A program made the position numbers and the translations under genes. This document shows, one piece after another, positions 34,374-46,069 of a stretch of DNA of 64,000 nt. Positions within the stretch are counted from its first letter, which is position 1, and each line of letters begins with the position of its first letter. The stretch comes from Heracleum sosnowskyi. Lineage: Eukaryota; Streptophyta; Magnoliopsida; Apiales; Apiaceae. The DNA lies in the NCBI GenBank assembly GCA_030848705.1, contig JAUIZM010000012.1:6946679-7010678 (forward strand), written 5' to 3'. The notes under the pieces were generated by a model. It did no database searches and was not told where the DNA came from. It worked only from the letters and a program-made list of their open reading frames with translations.

Positions 34374-35750
34374 ATGATAAGGTCTAACCCATACTTAAAT
34401 CCTTGTATAGAGATTCCGAGTAAGACAGCCCTCAAGGGTCACTCCTTGGAAAGAGCTCAAGAAGCTCTGAAACTGTCAGCAGCACTAGGAGATGGTGCTA
34501 GTCTGTTGACAAATCAAAACTTGATTAAGTGTGGTTTCCTGCCAAGCGATAGAACTATGAATTTGCTCTTGATGGAGGACTCTGAAACTGGAGCCTCCAA
34601 CAGATTAGGTTCCCCGCTATATCTTTACATTTTTCTGTGCATTCTATTGATCCATGCCATGCTCGTGCCATATCTCTTTATATTTGATTGTTTATCTAAT
34701 AACCTTTTGACCTTTCTTGCAGATATGGCTTCTGGTGTGCCATCCTTTGTCAATAAATCAGTCAGCTACGATGACCTCTTCGGTGAGGAAGAGAAGGATC
34801 TTGTTCCTATTGCAGCCACCCCCATTTCTCGTGTGAAATCAACTGCTGCTTCTCAGGATAAGTCCACCACTTCCTCAAAAAGAAAATTGCCATCAACTGC
34901 CACTGTTGACTCTGCCAGAGGTTCAGGTTCTCGTTTCAATAAAAAAGCCAAGCCTTCTACTCCGGGAGCTTCCAGTGAAGGTGTGAACCCCTTGATTCAT
35001 AAGCTTTTTACTTTAACTGGCAACCAGATTCCGGAAGAAACTATTGCAGAGTGGGACAAGATGAGCCTGGCTGATGCTGCCAAGGCTACCACCTGGTGCG
35101 AAGCTCAGAGCTTCTTTCATACCTTGAAACGAGGTGAAGAGATGGTGGCAGCGGCTAGGAACGATCAACGGCTATCCGAAGAATTGAAACAACTAAAAAG
35201 TTCCCTTAAAGAAAGTGAAATTGAGAGAAAGAAACTAGCGGATGCCAGTAAGAAGCTCAAGGCTTCCGAGGCTAAGCTCCTGAAAGAACGAGACCAGCTG
35301 AATACCTCCATAATCAACCTTGATGCTGAGAAAGACGCTCTACAGGCTTCCTACACCAAGAAGGTTGGTGAATTTAAGAAGAAGTTGGATTCCCTCAACA
35401 CCACCATCGCCTTGGAGAGATCCACCCGTGAAGCTGCTAAGCGGGAGAAATTTGAAGCCGGGTACAGCCGTGGGGTGAACGATTACATTGAATCTACCTA
35501 TGACCATTTCCCAACGTTGGACTGGACTTTGCTTGGTGATGATGCCGTGAAGTTGGTGGAAGATATCAAGAAGAAGGAGGTGGCTGCAATGGTGGACCAG
35601 GAGAAGGCTATTCAACCTGAACCTGAAGCTGGAGTGCAAGCTGCAACGGACGAGTCCAATCCTGAAGTTCGTGGGGAAGACACGGGATTGGTTGATCCAA
35701 CTCCTGACCAGGATGCTCCAGCGGTATCTCCTGACAACCTCGCGCCATGA
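34374..35750 (+). CDS. Antisense ORF 2 of E1: basic, coiled-coil protein (contains an intron)
   Basis: The stretch 34,609-34,722 looks like an intron: donor AG|GTTCCC, T-rich, acceptor TTTCTTGCAG. It is 114 bp, a multiple of three, so it stays open; spliced, the protein reads ...NRL-DMASGVPSF... and loses a false hydrophobic segment. The spliced protein is about 420 residues: a Ser/Lys-rich part with NLS-like clusters (SSKRKLP, RFNKKAKP), then a long coiled coil (about residues 225-350, LKQLKSSLKESEIERKKLAD) and an acidic tail. It is probably the 3' part of the same gene as ORF 1. A 54-bp splice (34,328-34,381) would fuse the two in frame but is very short. Confidence 0.6.
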   Translation: MIRSNPYLNPCIEIPSKTALKGHSLERAQEALKLSAALGDGASLLTNQNLIKCGFLPSDRTMNLLLMEDSETGASNRLGSPLYLYIFLCILLIHAMLVPYLFIFDCLSNNLLTFLADMASGVPSFVNKSVSYDDLFGEEEKDLVPIAATPISRVKSTAASQDKSTTSSKRKLPSTATVDSARGSGSRFNKKAKPSTPGASSEGVNPLIHKLFTLTGNQIPEETIAEWDKMSLADAAKATTWCEAQSFFHTLKRGEEMVAAARNDQRLSEELKQLKSSLKESEIERKKLADASKKLKASEAKLLKERDQLNTSIINLDAEKDALQASYTKKVGEFKKKLDSLNTTIALERSTREAAKREKFEAGYSRGVNDYIESTYDHFPTLDWTLLGDDAVKLVEDIKKKEVAAMVDQEKAIQPEPEAGVQAATDESNPEVRGEDTGLVDPTPDQDAPAVSPDNLAP

Positions 35751-35762
35751 CCGCCATTCCAA

Positions 35763-37377
35763 CCCATTAGTACTTTTTCTTTTGAGAATATGTCACACCC
35801 TTGGAAGGGTTAACATTCATGGTCTTTTTATAACATTTCCGGCGTTCGCGTCGTGGTTTCAAACATTTGGATGAGGGTGCGGGTACCTCGGAATACCTCG
35901 CAAGATGTAACCTTTAACTTGGGTTTTATCTTTTTAATTTCACCGTACCTTTATTTTCCATATGCCAAAAAATCCATGCTTAGACCCGCCATGCTATTAT
36001 TATTATCTCTGGATGATCATCAGGTCGCCATCTTGAGCTAGTGTGTGAATAGCTGTAGCTTTATGTGAATTGCCAGATGCATAAGACCGACCTGTCCCAT
36101 ATAGTTAGATAACCAGTATCTCCGGACTGATAGACAATTATGTGCCAATCCAGGGACATTCGTGATATGTACCATACCAGTAACCCAAAAAGATCTACGC
36201 CATAAGATCATGTTTTATATGAAGTTTACCAACACGCATATTTGCGTCATTGCAGCCATAATCCTGAAGCTCACCCGAGCTTCTTCTACCCCTTGACCAG
36301 GGATATAAACCGTAGGTGATAAAAGTTATTCACCCCGTGATTATTCCGATAATATAATGTGCAAATTAAACCATCCCTGCACCTAATATCTTTAGGTACA
36401 TAATCCATAATCCATAGCTAAAACATCCATGAGTCATTTGATCCAATGCCTTAGACAAAACCGATTGTTCATACATATCCCTGCCTAGGGTAATGCGCCA
36501 TTTAAATTCCATGCACCTCCTAAGCCTGTATGAAGCTCAACCTATATTGCAGCTTAAGGGGTCACCAGCCTCGAACCTCCCTACTGCAGTGTTAATCCGT
36601 CCACTGTTCCAGCCTGCATCCGTGCGAGGCAGTTTGAACCAGAGTGTGGCCTATATACAGTTCTCATACTTTTCCATAATACTCATGCCTAGTGTTCTTA
36701 GGGCTTATATGAGACGATACGTTTATATGTTTATCCATAAACATTAACCTTTACCTCATAATCCATGAGCATTAACCTTTACCTCATAATCCATGAGTAT
36801 TAACTTTTACCTCATAATCCATGAGTATTAACCTACTCCAATTAAATTAAATCCAATCCAATAATATCAAATCCCATTAAATTAAATTCAATCCAACAAT
36901 ATCAAATCCAATAATATCAATTTTTTAAAACTTGGTAATTTAAACATGTACAGAGTATATCCACTACCCCCCAGTTCTTTTATCATATAATCATTTATGG
37001 TGAAGAACTAAGCAAAGATAGCCATGCATTCAACCTTTAATCCATATGTAATTCTTATGGCAAGGACATAAAGAATAGCGAAGTATCCAAACGAGAACAG
37101 CTATATGAACCAAAGAGAGAGGTTTCATTAATATTATAAAATTTGTCAAAAGACATGAAATAGGTAGGGTGTACATACACTACCCCCCGAGTGTTCGAAG
37201 AACAAGTAGAGATAAACAACTATGATCCTAAACAAATTGCCTCGAAGCTGAGCCAAACAGCTATGAAGCTGACTCCAATGATTATGAAGCTATACCTAAG
37301 CATGGCAGTTACAACTAATAAACTGCTTTTATTATTCCTATGCCTGAAAGAGGCCTACAGAAATAGTACCTGATGAT
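35763..37377. other. Non-coding tail between pol and the antisense unit (E1)
   Basis: No supportable gene. It contains tandem repeats (36,743-36,835), an AATTAAATT / AATATCAAAT-rich stretch (36,838-36,930) and two extra PPT-like motifs, ACTACCCCCC at about 36,963 and 37,179. Confidence 0.5.
36743..36835. repeat. Tandem repeat, about 29 bp, three copies (E1)
   Basis: Unit ATTAACCTTTACCTCATAAT-CCATGAG(C/T), repeated three times with single-base changes. Confidence 0.85.
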
Positions 37378-40300
37378 TTACTGGTAGTATTTCTTGAGGT
37401 GCTCACCATTCCATGCCCTCGGAATGAGCTTTCCATCCAAATCCGTGAGATGATAGGTGCCTTCCCATAAAACAGTCTTTATGAGGTACGGACCTTCCCA
37501 ATTTGCACCAAACACACCATGCCCATGAACCTTCATGTTGGGCATCATCCTTCTTAGGACTAAGTCACCAACCTTCAATGGACGAGCTCGAACCTTGCTG
37601 TCAAAGTACTTCCGAGTACGTTGTTGATAAGCAGCTAGCTTCAGCTGCGCAGTGGTTCGAACCTCCTCTACCAGGTCCAGATACAAACGATGATTTACCT
37701 CGTTATTCCCTGGATCATAGTTATCCCTTCTGAATGATCCAGCTCCGATCTCCACGGGCACCATCGCTTCGCAACCATAGGTTAAGGTGAAAGGTGACTC
37801 CCCGGTGGTGGTTCGTGGTGTTGTGTTGTATGACCATAAAACCATAGGGAGTTCCTCAGGCCAACACCCCTTGCTTTCTTCCAATTTAGTTTTCAAAGTG
37901 TGCTTAATGATCTTGTTGACAGCTTCCGTCTGTCCATTACTCTGAGGGTGATAGACTGCCGTGAAGCCTTTCTGAATCCCAAGGTCATCACACAGCTTTC
38001 GCAACTCCTTGCTGTCGAATTGCTTTCCATTATCTGAAATTAGCTTGTAAGGGACTCCGAACCTGCAAACAATTGCTCTGAACACAAATTCCTTTATTTT
38101 TGCAGCTGTTATTGTAGCCAGAGGTTCAGCTTCAGCCCACTTGGTAAAGTAATCTACGGCCACCACGGCGTATTTCACTCCCCCTTTACCTTTAGGCAGC
38201 TCTCCGATCAAGTCAATTCCCCACACAGCGAAAGGCCATGGGCTGGTGAGAGGTTTCAATGGGACAGCTGGAGTGCTATTGAAATTTGCAAACCTTTGGC
38301 AACGGTCGCAGGCCTGTACAAACCTATGAGCATCCTTCTGAATCGTGGGCCAATAATACCCTTGACGGAGTATCTTATGTGCCAAGGAGGTTCCACCCGA
38401 ATGATTACCACAAATTCCTTCATGGACCTCTCGCATAATGTACTCGCACTCGTCACCTGATATGCACCTCAGAAGCGGCTTATTGAATCCTCTTTTGTAC
38501 AAAGAACCGTCATAGATAACATACCTTGTTGCCTGGTATCTTATTCTCCTGGCTTCCTCCTTTCCTTCTGGAACAATCCCTTTTGTGATGTAGTTCATAA
38601 TAGGTGTCGTCCACAGCGCCTCTGTTGTAGGTTCCAAGTTCATGACCTCGAGTCTAGGGATGCTTGGTTGAAGCTGAATCTCCAAAGGTATAACCCCTAA
38701 CATAGTAGCCTCCCTTTGTGAACCCAACTTCGCAAGTGCATCAGCGTCGGTATTTTGTGTCCTTGGGATTTGCTCAAGATGCACCTCCTTGAACCTGCCA
38801 ATCAGCTCTTGAGAGTACCTCATGTAAAGGTCGGTACGAGGACCTCTAGCTTGGAATCCCCCTCGAATATGCCATACAACTAACATAGAGTCACTAAAAA
38901 CAGTCAGGTTTTCCACCCTCATTTCCAAAGCAAGCTTCAGACCAGCGATCAGTGCTTCATATTCCGCGTCATTGTTGGTCGCGTTAAAAGCGAAGTGAAT
39001 GGAACTTTGAAGCTTGTGACCTTCCGGGCTAATGAGAACAATACCAGCTCCTGCCCCATTTCCGTTTACTGCTCCATCTACGTAGAGTGTCCACCATGGT
39101 GAGCAATTTTCAGTCATCTGTTCGGGGGCTGTAGGTTCAGCTATACATTCATCGCCCTTAACCTCGAATGTTGGAGGAAATTCTAGCAGAAAGTCTGCCA
39201 ACACCTGCCCTTTTATAGCCGTTCTTGGTTTGAAGTCGATATCAAACTGTCCCAATTCCACAGCCCATTTCATAAGCCTTCCCGAAGCTTCAGGCTTGTG
39301 CAAAACCTGCCTTAGAGGGAATGAAGTACGTACCTCAATTCGGTGTGCTTGAAAATAAGGCCGAAGCTTCCTTGAAGCCAAGATTAAGGCATAAGACAAC
39401 TTTTCCATGTTAGAATACCGTGTCTCGGCGTCCAGTAATCTTTTACTTACGTAATAAACCGGGTGCTGAACCTGCAGCTCCTCCCGGACAAGCACAGCGC
39501 TGATTGAGTATTCCGAAACTGCCAAGTACAATATGAGGACCTCTCCATCAAGAGGTTTAGACAGTAATGGAGGGCTGCCGAGCTGTTCCTTTATTTTTGT
39601 GAAAGCAGCTTCACATTCTGGACTCCATTCAAAGTTCTTCCCTTTCTTGATTGCTGCAAAGAATTCTCTACATTTATCCGAAGATTTAGATACGAACCTG
39701 TTTAGAGCTGCAATCCTACCAGTGAGACTTTGAACCTCCTTTATGTTTCGAGGAGATCGCATCTCGACTAACGCCTTGATCTTGGCGGGGTTTGCTTCAA
39801 TTCCCCGATGATTGACAATGAAACCTAGGAACTTTCCTGACTCCACACCAAAGACACACTTCTGAGGGTTGAGCTTCATTCTAAACCTCCGTAATATGTT
39901 AAACATCTCTGATAGGTGCGAGACATGATCAGTAGCAGCTTTTGACTTGACCAGCATATCATCAACATAGACTTCCATAGTCTTCCCGATCTGATCTTTG
40001 AACATTCTGTTAACCAGCCTTTGGTAAGTAGCTCCAGCGTTCAATAATCCAAAAGGCATGCCAATGTAACAGTATAAACCTCTATCTGTGATGAAGGATG
40101 TATGCTCCTGATCAGGTTCATACATGGGAATTTGATTATATCCCGAGTAAGCGTCCATGAAGCTTAAAAGAGCATGCCCAGCTGTAGCGTCAACCAATTG
40201 GTCAATCCGTGGGAGTGGAAAGCTGTCTTTAGGGCATGCCTTGTTCAAATCTGTAAAATCCACGCATGTTCGCCATTTTCCATTAGGTTTCTTGACAAGC

Positions 40301-41466
40301 ACTGGGTTTGCTAACCAATCCGGGTAGAACGATTCTCTCACCAGTCTAGCTTCTAGTAACCTGTCAACCTCTTCTTTGAGGGCTAAAGCTCTCTCACCAC
40401 TTATCGCCCTTCGTTTTTGTCTTACAGCTACTCTCTCTGGATCAACGTTAAGATGATGGGACATCACCCTAGGATCAATCCCTACCATATCAGAATGGCA
40501 CCAAGCGAAAACATCTAGGTTGTTTTTTAGGAAGCGAGTCAATGCCTCCCTAGTTTCAGGTTCCAACTGTTTCCCTATTTTCAGCTCCTTAGAGGAATCT
40601 GTCGCATCCACTTGGATTGACAAGGTGTCACCAGCCGCGCCTGTTGTTTCCCTAGTTTCAGGCATCCGTGGATCTAGATCAATCTTCACCTGAACCTTCG
40701 TATCCATTCTTCTAGATTGTGAGGGAACCTTGGGAGAATTTTCCGCCTGGATATCCTCAAAGTCACTATCATTTACGTCTTCAACAATACCTTCGACCAA
40801 AGGTTCATTGTCTTCTACAAGTTTTGGTGGGGGTGCCTCCAGCATTCGTACCTCATTCTGGGTATCTACCCCCGAAGAAAAGACAATATCCGTGGAGCTC
40901 TCTTCACCTGGATGTTGGATAATCATAATTACATTGCACGAACTATGTACCTGTTGTGAAGGTTCATTCTTCGTTGGTGCCTCCAGATACTTGTAGCAAT
41001 TATCCGTGGTACCTCCATCAACTAACAACAAATGCTTTGAAGCTTGCTCAGCGGTGCGTAAGGCTTTACTATAACACTCCCTTGAATCTACTTGACAACC
41101 CTTTAAGCATCCAATCCCGTGGGGAGTAGGGAACTTCATGGAGAGATGGTAGATAGAGGTTACCACTCTCATTTCCTTCAAGAGGGGCCTGCCTATAATG
41201 CAATTGTACGATATGTCCTCATTTACAACCATGAATTCTGCCACCTGTGTTGCTCTTATAGGTTCGACCCCTAACACAACAGGGAGTTTCACTCTTCCTA
41301 CGACTTGTACCGGTCCGCCAGTAAATCCATATAAGTCGTTGTAAGCAGGAGACATTTCCTTGTCTGCGAGTCCCATCTTTTGATAGGTGTCATAGGCTAA
41401 TATATTACAGGAGCTTCCATTATCCACCAAAACTCGATGTACATTGAGCCCTCCAATTGTGATAGT
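37378..41466 (-). pseudogene. E1 gag-pol, 3' part: protease, RT, RNase H, integrase
   Basis: Everything from the protease onward, open to the end (stop at 37,378-37,380), but cut from gag by the E2 insertion; at 41,467 the frame runs into LTR-B. Domains are the same as in E2: protease DNGSS, RT YVDD, RNase H and a second RNase H, integrase with HHCC and DDE. No internal stop. Sites where E1 has TG and E2 has CG occur at 40,946 (within pol) and 37,374 (just after the stop). Without its own start it can only be made through E2-derived read-in. Confidence 0.9.
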
Positions 41467-42424
41467 TGTTGTGAGAGAAATTTGGTACAACACAATTGAG
41501 AGAATCTCGCTGGAATATTCGTCAAGGGCGTCCTTGGTTATCGGACAGAGCTGTAGGTTAGTAGCTAAAGACCTGTAGCTCGTATCTGGTTACAGAACAG
41601 AAGAAGTATGTTCCCGGGGGCTGAGTTGACAAAACCACCGGCCGAAATAAGTAATGTAAGTCCTACACCACCAGTCAATTCGCCGGAATGTGTATCACTA
41701 AGGGTACGCGAGCCTTATGCGTGTTGATAGTGAAAATCCGAATCCTTTAGTCAAGTGCCTACATATCCTATTTATAGGAATCAAGCCCCATGTAGTTCTA
41801 TTAGGTTTATACTTCTCAATCCTTGCAAATTCAACCACTTTAAGATAATTCATCTTAGAGTTACAGTCGAATTATACACCTGTAGCTGAGCCTTCCAGTG
41901 TCCTAGTCCATGTCCATCACTAAGTCCTATAAATCCTCATGTATATCCGGAACAACCAATACAAGTCCTATATTGATTGCAATTATTCCCATCAGGTACG
42001 TTTTATCCAGCCTAGAAGTCCTTTGCCAATCATACTTCTGTATTCCTAAAGTATAGGTAGACGAGCCCTTGTCCTACTAGCACTCTGCCTTCTTTAGACC
42101 TCGACTGCCCATCACCTGTAACCAATCTCGAGGTTCAGATCACTTAAACCTCGTCATCTCTTACCAAACCCTTGATACTGTGACCATGTTATTAGTCCCT
42201 ACACCTATCGTGGCACCATGAACCTGAACCATAACACCCTGAACCTAGCTTAGCACCCTGTACCTATCAGGGTACCCTGCACCTAAACCAGGGCGTCTCA
42301 AACCCGTACCTCGGTACCCTTAACCTGCACCTTAGTGCATACAATACTAAACCAACATATCCTTACTGGACCTTTAACAAGTATGGGCCTTAAGTTGAGC
42401 CCATGTGAGATTTAGGGCACAACA
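41467..42424 (-). repeat. LTR-B: 3' LTR of E2
   Basis: 958 bp. Differs from LTR-C at 41,827 (A for G), 42,095 (T for A) and 42,233 (A for G). Confidence 0.95.
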
Positions 42425-42438
42425 ACTACCCCCCGGTT
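42425..42438 (-). promoter_or_regulatory. Polypurine tract of E2
   Basis: Same CCGGGGGGTAGT next to the 3' LTR as in E1. Confidence 0.75.
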
Positions 42439-42767
42439 CCTTGCAGTATTGAATACAAAAGGAACCAAAGCCTTTTCCGCTCCTAAGCAACCAACCCTTA
42501 ACCTCATAACCGGTTACAGACCTTTATTTGAATAACTGATACTTAAACAAGCTTCACGATGTATATCCCTTCGTTTGTTTGTAAATTAATCTCATTCCCC
42601 AATCCCAACGAAAATGCCTGTTAGTTTACACATCATCTGAATAAAATTTAAATTTCAAATAATGCTCAACCAACCTCTCATATTTCTCCTAGAAAATTGA
42701 ATCATGCACCTGCATTGATCCTTCCCATTTTTCCAGATTTCCTTTTTGATTTTTTTTTTTTTTTTTA

Positions 42768-42968
42768 CCAATCAGACGGCTCCACCTGGCGCGCCTGTTC
42801 CTATTCACGCGTGCATTTAAATACATGCCCCTTCACCCCTCCTTTTCTTTTTCGATACACACTTCATTGTTCTTACCTCTCTCTCTCTTGCCAAGAAGCT
42901 CCGAGGCGGTCCATACCTCCGGCGATTCCAAGATTTCCAGTGATTCTCTCCCTGCAACACCTTGTAAG
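42768..42968 (+). promoter_or_regulatory. Promoter and 5' UTR exon of the antisense unit (E2)
   Basis: CCAAT at 42,768, TATA-like TTTAAATA at 42,816-42,823, donor after 42,968, as in E1. The poly(T) tract just before it is one T longer than in E1. Confidence 0.55.
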
Positions 42969-43684
42969 GTACCAATCTGTCTTTATTTTCTACTCTTAAC
43001 CCCTATTTGCCATTGCATGTAGTCCTTGTATGGGTTCATCCTGCATATATATATGCATACATATGTTCATACATAATTGTATATGCACACACACACACTC
43101 ATATCATCTGTTCAATCAAATTGAAGTCCAGAATGCCATGCATTCGTTTTCTCTGTGAACCATAGCCGCACGATGTTACTCTTTGCGTTGCCATGTTAAT
43201 CTTATAGGAATTGTTAAACCCTTATGGCTGATACCTTTCTCTTTGCCATAAATCACTTACAATTCCACGTCTGCCCATCTTTCTCGATGATCCTTGCTTA
43301 CATGGGTAATTGATGATGCATGCCATATATATCTCGAAATATTAACACCGATATGCTGTCATGTAGAAGGATTTAATGTTAATAATTAAAACCCTCCTCT
43401 GTAGTTTTAGGTTTTAATTTCTTTATACTAAGACCTCTCCCGAGGTGAAGACCTCCATGTACCTCTATCTGACCTTTAGGTGCAGAAATATCCTTAAAAC
43501 TGTCAGCCCCCCAAATCTTCGGGATTATTCGGGTCACCACCTGTTCGACCCAAATCCCCTGTGATATCTTGTAGAGAACCCTAATGGGAAATCTTTGCAA
43601 ACCTTGCGGTTTACCTGCCCTCTTGCTTGCCTGATTGAGAAGGAACCTGTTGGCCGTTAACTCACCCTGCTCCATCATTTGCAG

Positions 43685-44671
43685 ATGTCAGGGAGCTCCA
43701 GTACAGCCCGCTCGCAGCAATCGGCTGCTCAGGAGGTACAGAACTGTGTTGACCTTCTGGACTCCGATGACTCATTAGCCAAAACCCCTGTGCCTAAACC
43801 TCATGCCATCAAGCCAGTGAGCACCAGGACCCGTTCCAAGATCAAGGGGTTAGCTCGTGATATCGGTATGTCATCAGTTCGAACCAACCTCTTCCCTTTG
43901 AAAATCAAAGCTTCAAAAACAGAAACCATTAACCAGTCATCCTTTGAAAACTATCTAACTCCAGAAACCGAAAATTTGCCACTATCCAAGTATTATTCTG
44001 ATGAAGAGGAAGTTTCATCTGCCAATCTTAGAGCCCCTGACCCTGACTCTGAGGTGGAGATAGAGACCTCAGTGGATGAAGAAACCCCTTTCGAATCCCA
44101 AGGCCCTATTCTAGCTTGTGAGGGTCTCGATACCTCAATGAATGCCAATAGATTAAAGCTCCTTCTTCAGAAACATCAACCTAACTGTCGCTTGGTGATA
44201 CCTTCCCCTGGGGAGAGGTGTCACCGTTTTGACAACTTTGAACCAGACCAACAGGTACCTTGTGCCGTTTTTTCAGCTACCTTTTTTAGAATGGGTTTGT
44301 CCATCCCTCTTCACCCTTTTATTCATGACATTATTACTTACTATGATATTGCCCCTCTCCAAATGACTCCAAATGCCTATCGAATGGCAATGTGTATGTT
44401 TATCCTTTATGACAAGCAATTTGAGAAGAGACTGTCCGCCCGTGAGCTGGGTTTCTTTTACCAGCTTAAACAGACAAGCAAGAATTCTGGCTTCTTTTAC
44501 CTCTCTGCCTGGGGCATCCATGATGGCCAATGCATCAGGGGGAACCGGAAGGGGATGACTGACTGGTTACCTCAATTCTTGTATTGTTATGATTGTCCAG
44601 CTTATAGAACTGAATTTAACAGAAGTCCTAGTAAGTACCTTACGTGTAACTCCCGTATTTTTGGCTTTTGA
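43685..44671 (+). CDS. Antisense ORF 1 of E2: Transposase_28 (PF04195)-like protein
   Basis: Same as the E1 copy except Ile for Val from G to A at 44,060. It follows the acceptor TTTGCAG directly and keeps the LSIPLHPFIHDIITYYDIAP core. Stop TGA at 44,669-44,671. Because both copies stay open with almost no change, the frame was intact in their recent common source, as expected if it is maintained by selection or simply very young. Confidence 0.75.
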   Translation: MSGSSSTARSQQSAAQEVQNCVDLLDSDDSLAKTPVPKPHAIKPVSTRTRSKIKGLARDIGMSSVRTNLFPLKIKASKTETINQSSFENYLTPETENLPLSKYYSDEEEVSSANLRAPDPDSEVEIETSVDEETPFESQGPILACEGLDTSMNANRLKLLLQKHQPNCRLVIPSPGERCHRFDNFEPDQQVPCAVFSATFFRMGLSIPLHPFIHDIITYYDIAPLQMTPNAYRMAMCMFILYDKQFEKRLSARELGFFYQLKQTSKNSGFFYLSAWGIHDGQCIRGNRKGMTDWLPQFLYCYDCPAYRTEFNRSPSKYLTCNSRIFGF

Positions 44672-44680
44672 ATAATCTAG

Positions 44681-46057
44681 ATGATAAGGTCTAACCCATA
44701 CTTAAATCCTTGTATAGAGATTCCGAGTAAGACAGCCCTCAAGGGTCACTCCTTGGAAAGAGCTCAAGAAGCTCTGAAACTGTCAGCAGCACTAGGAGAT
44801 GGTGCTAGTCTGTTGACAAATCAAAACTTGATTAAGTGTGGTTTCCTGCCAAGCGATAGAACTATGAATTTGCTCTTGATGGAGGACTCTGAAACTGGAG
44901 CCTCCAACAGATTAGGTTCCCCGCTATATCTTTACATTTTTCTGTGCATTCTATTGATCCATGCCATGCTCGTGCCATATCTCTTTATATTTGATTGTTT
45001 ATCTAATAACCTTTTGACCTTTCTTGCAGATATGGCTTCTGGTGTGCCATCCTTTGTCAATAAATCAGTCAGCTACGATGACCTCTTCGGTGATGAAGAG
45101 AAGGATCTTGTTCCTATTGCAGCCACCCCTATTTCTCGTGTGAAATCAACTGCTGCTTCTCAGGATAAGTCCACCACTTCCTCAAAAAGAAAATTGCCAT
45201 CAACTGCCACTGTTGACTCTGCCAGAGGTTCAGGTTCTCGTTTCAATAAAAAAGCCAAGCCTTCTACTCCGGGAGCTTCCAGTGAAGGTGTGAACCCCTT
45301 GATTCATAAGCTTTTTACTTTAACTGGCAACCAGATTCCGGAAGAAACTATTGCAGAGTGGGACAAGATGAGCCTGGCTGATGCTGCCAAGGCTACCACC
45401 TGGTGCGAAGCTCAGAGCTTCTTTCATACCTTGAAACGAGGTGAAGAGATGGTGGCAGCGGCTAGGAACGATCAACGGCTATCCGAAGAATTGAAACAAC
45501 TAAAAAGTTCCCTTAAAGAAAGTGAAATTGAGAGAAAGAAACTAGCGGATGCCAGTAAGAAGCTCAAGGCTTCCGAGGCTAAGCTCCTGAAAGAACGAGA
45601 CCAGCTGAATACCTCCATAATCAACCTTGATGCTGAGAAAGACGCTCTACAGGCTTCCTACACCAAGAAGGTTGGTGAATTTAAGAAGAAGTTGGATTCC
45701 CTCAACACCACCATCGCCTTGGAGAGATCCACCCGTGAAGCTGCTAAGCGGGAGAAATTTGAAGCCGGGTACAGCCGTGGGGTGAACGATTACATTGAAT
45801 CTACCTATGACCATTTCCCAACGTTGGACTGGACTTTGCTTGGTGATGATGCCGTGAAGTTGGTGGAAGATATCAAGAAGAAGGAGGCGGCTGCAATGGT
45901 GGACCAGGAGAAGGCTATTCAACCTGAACCTGAAGCTGGAGTGCAAGCTGCAACGGACGAGTCCAATCCTGAAGTTCGTGGGGAAGACACGGGATTGGTT
46001 GATCCAACTCCTGACCAGGATGCTCCAGCGGTATCTCCTGACAACCTCGCGCCATGA
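44681..46057 (+). CDS. Antisense ORF 2 of E2: basic, coiled-coil protein (contains an intron)
   Basis: Likely intron 44,916-45,029 (114 bp), as in E1. Two amino-acid differences from the E1 copy: Asp for Glu in DDLFGDEEKD and Ala for Val in KKKEAAAMV (C at 45,888, a CpG that is TpG in E1). Coiled coil and NLS-like basic clusters are unchanged. Probable nuclear protein by composition; role unknown. Confidence 0.6.
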   Translation: MIRSNPYLNPCIEIPSKTALKGHSLERAQEALKLSAALGDGASLLTNQNLIKCGFLPSDRTMNLLLMEDSETGASNRLGSPLYLYIFLCILLIHAMLVPYLFIFDCLSNNLLTFLADMASGVPSFVNKSVSYDDLFGDEEKDLVPIAATPISRVKSTAASQDKSTTSSKRKLPSTATVDSARGSGSRFNKKAKPSTPGASSEGVNPLIHKLFTLTGNQIPEETIAEWDKMSLADAAKATTWCEAQSFFHTLKRGEEMVAAARNDQRLSEELKQLKSSLKESEIERKKLADASKKLKASEAKLLKERDQLNTSIINLDAEKDALQASYTKKVGEFKKKLDSLNTTIALERSTREAAKREKFEAGYSRGVNDYIESTYDHFPTLDWTLLGDDAVKLVEDIKKKEAAAMVDQEKAIQPEPEAGVQAATDESNPEVRGEDTGLVDPTPDQDAPAVSPDNLAP

Positions 46058-46069
46058 CCGCCATTCCAA

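Noticed and set aside
36743..36835. CRISPR-like array
   Set aside because: Plant retrotransposon DNA; the units are contiguous tandem copies without variable spacers.
37378..41493. An independent 1371-residue pol gene starting at 41,493
   Set aside because: The first residues come from LTR-B; the true frame is E1 gag-pol cut by E2.
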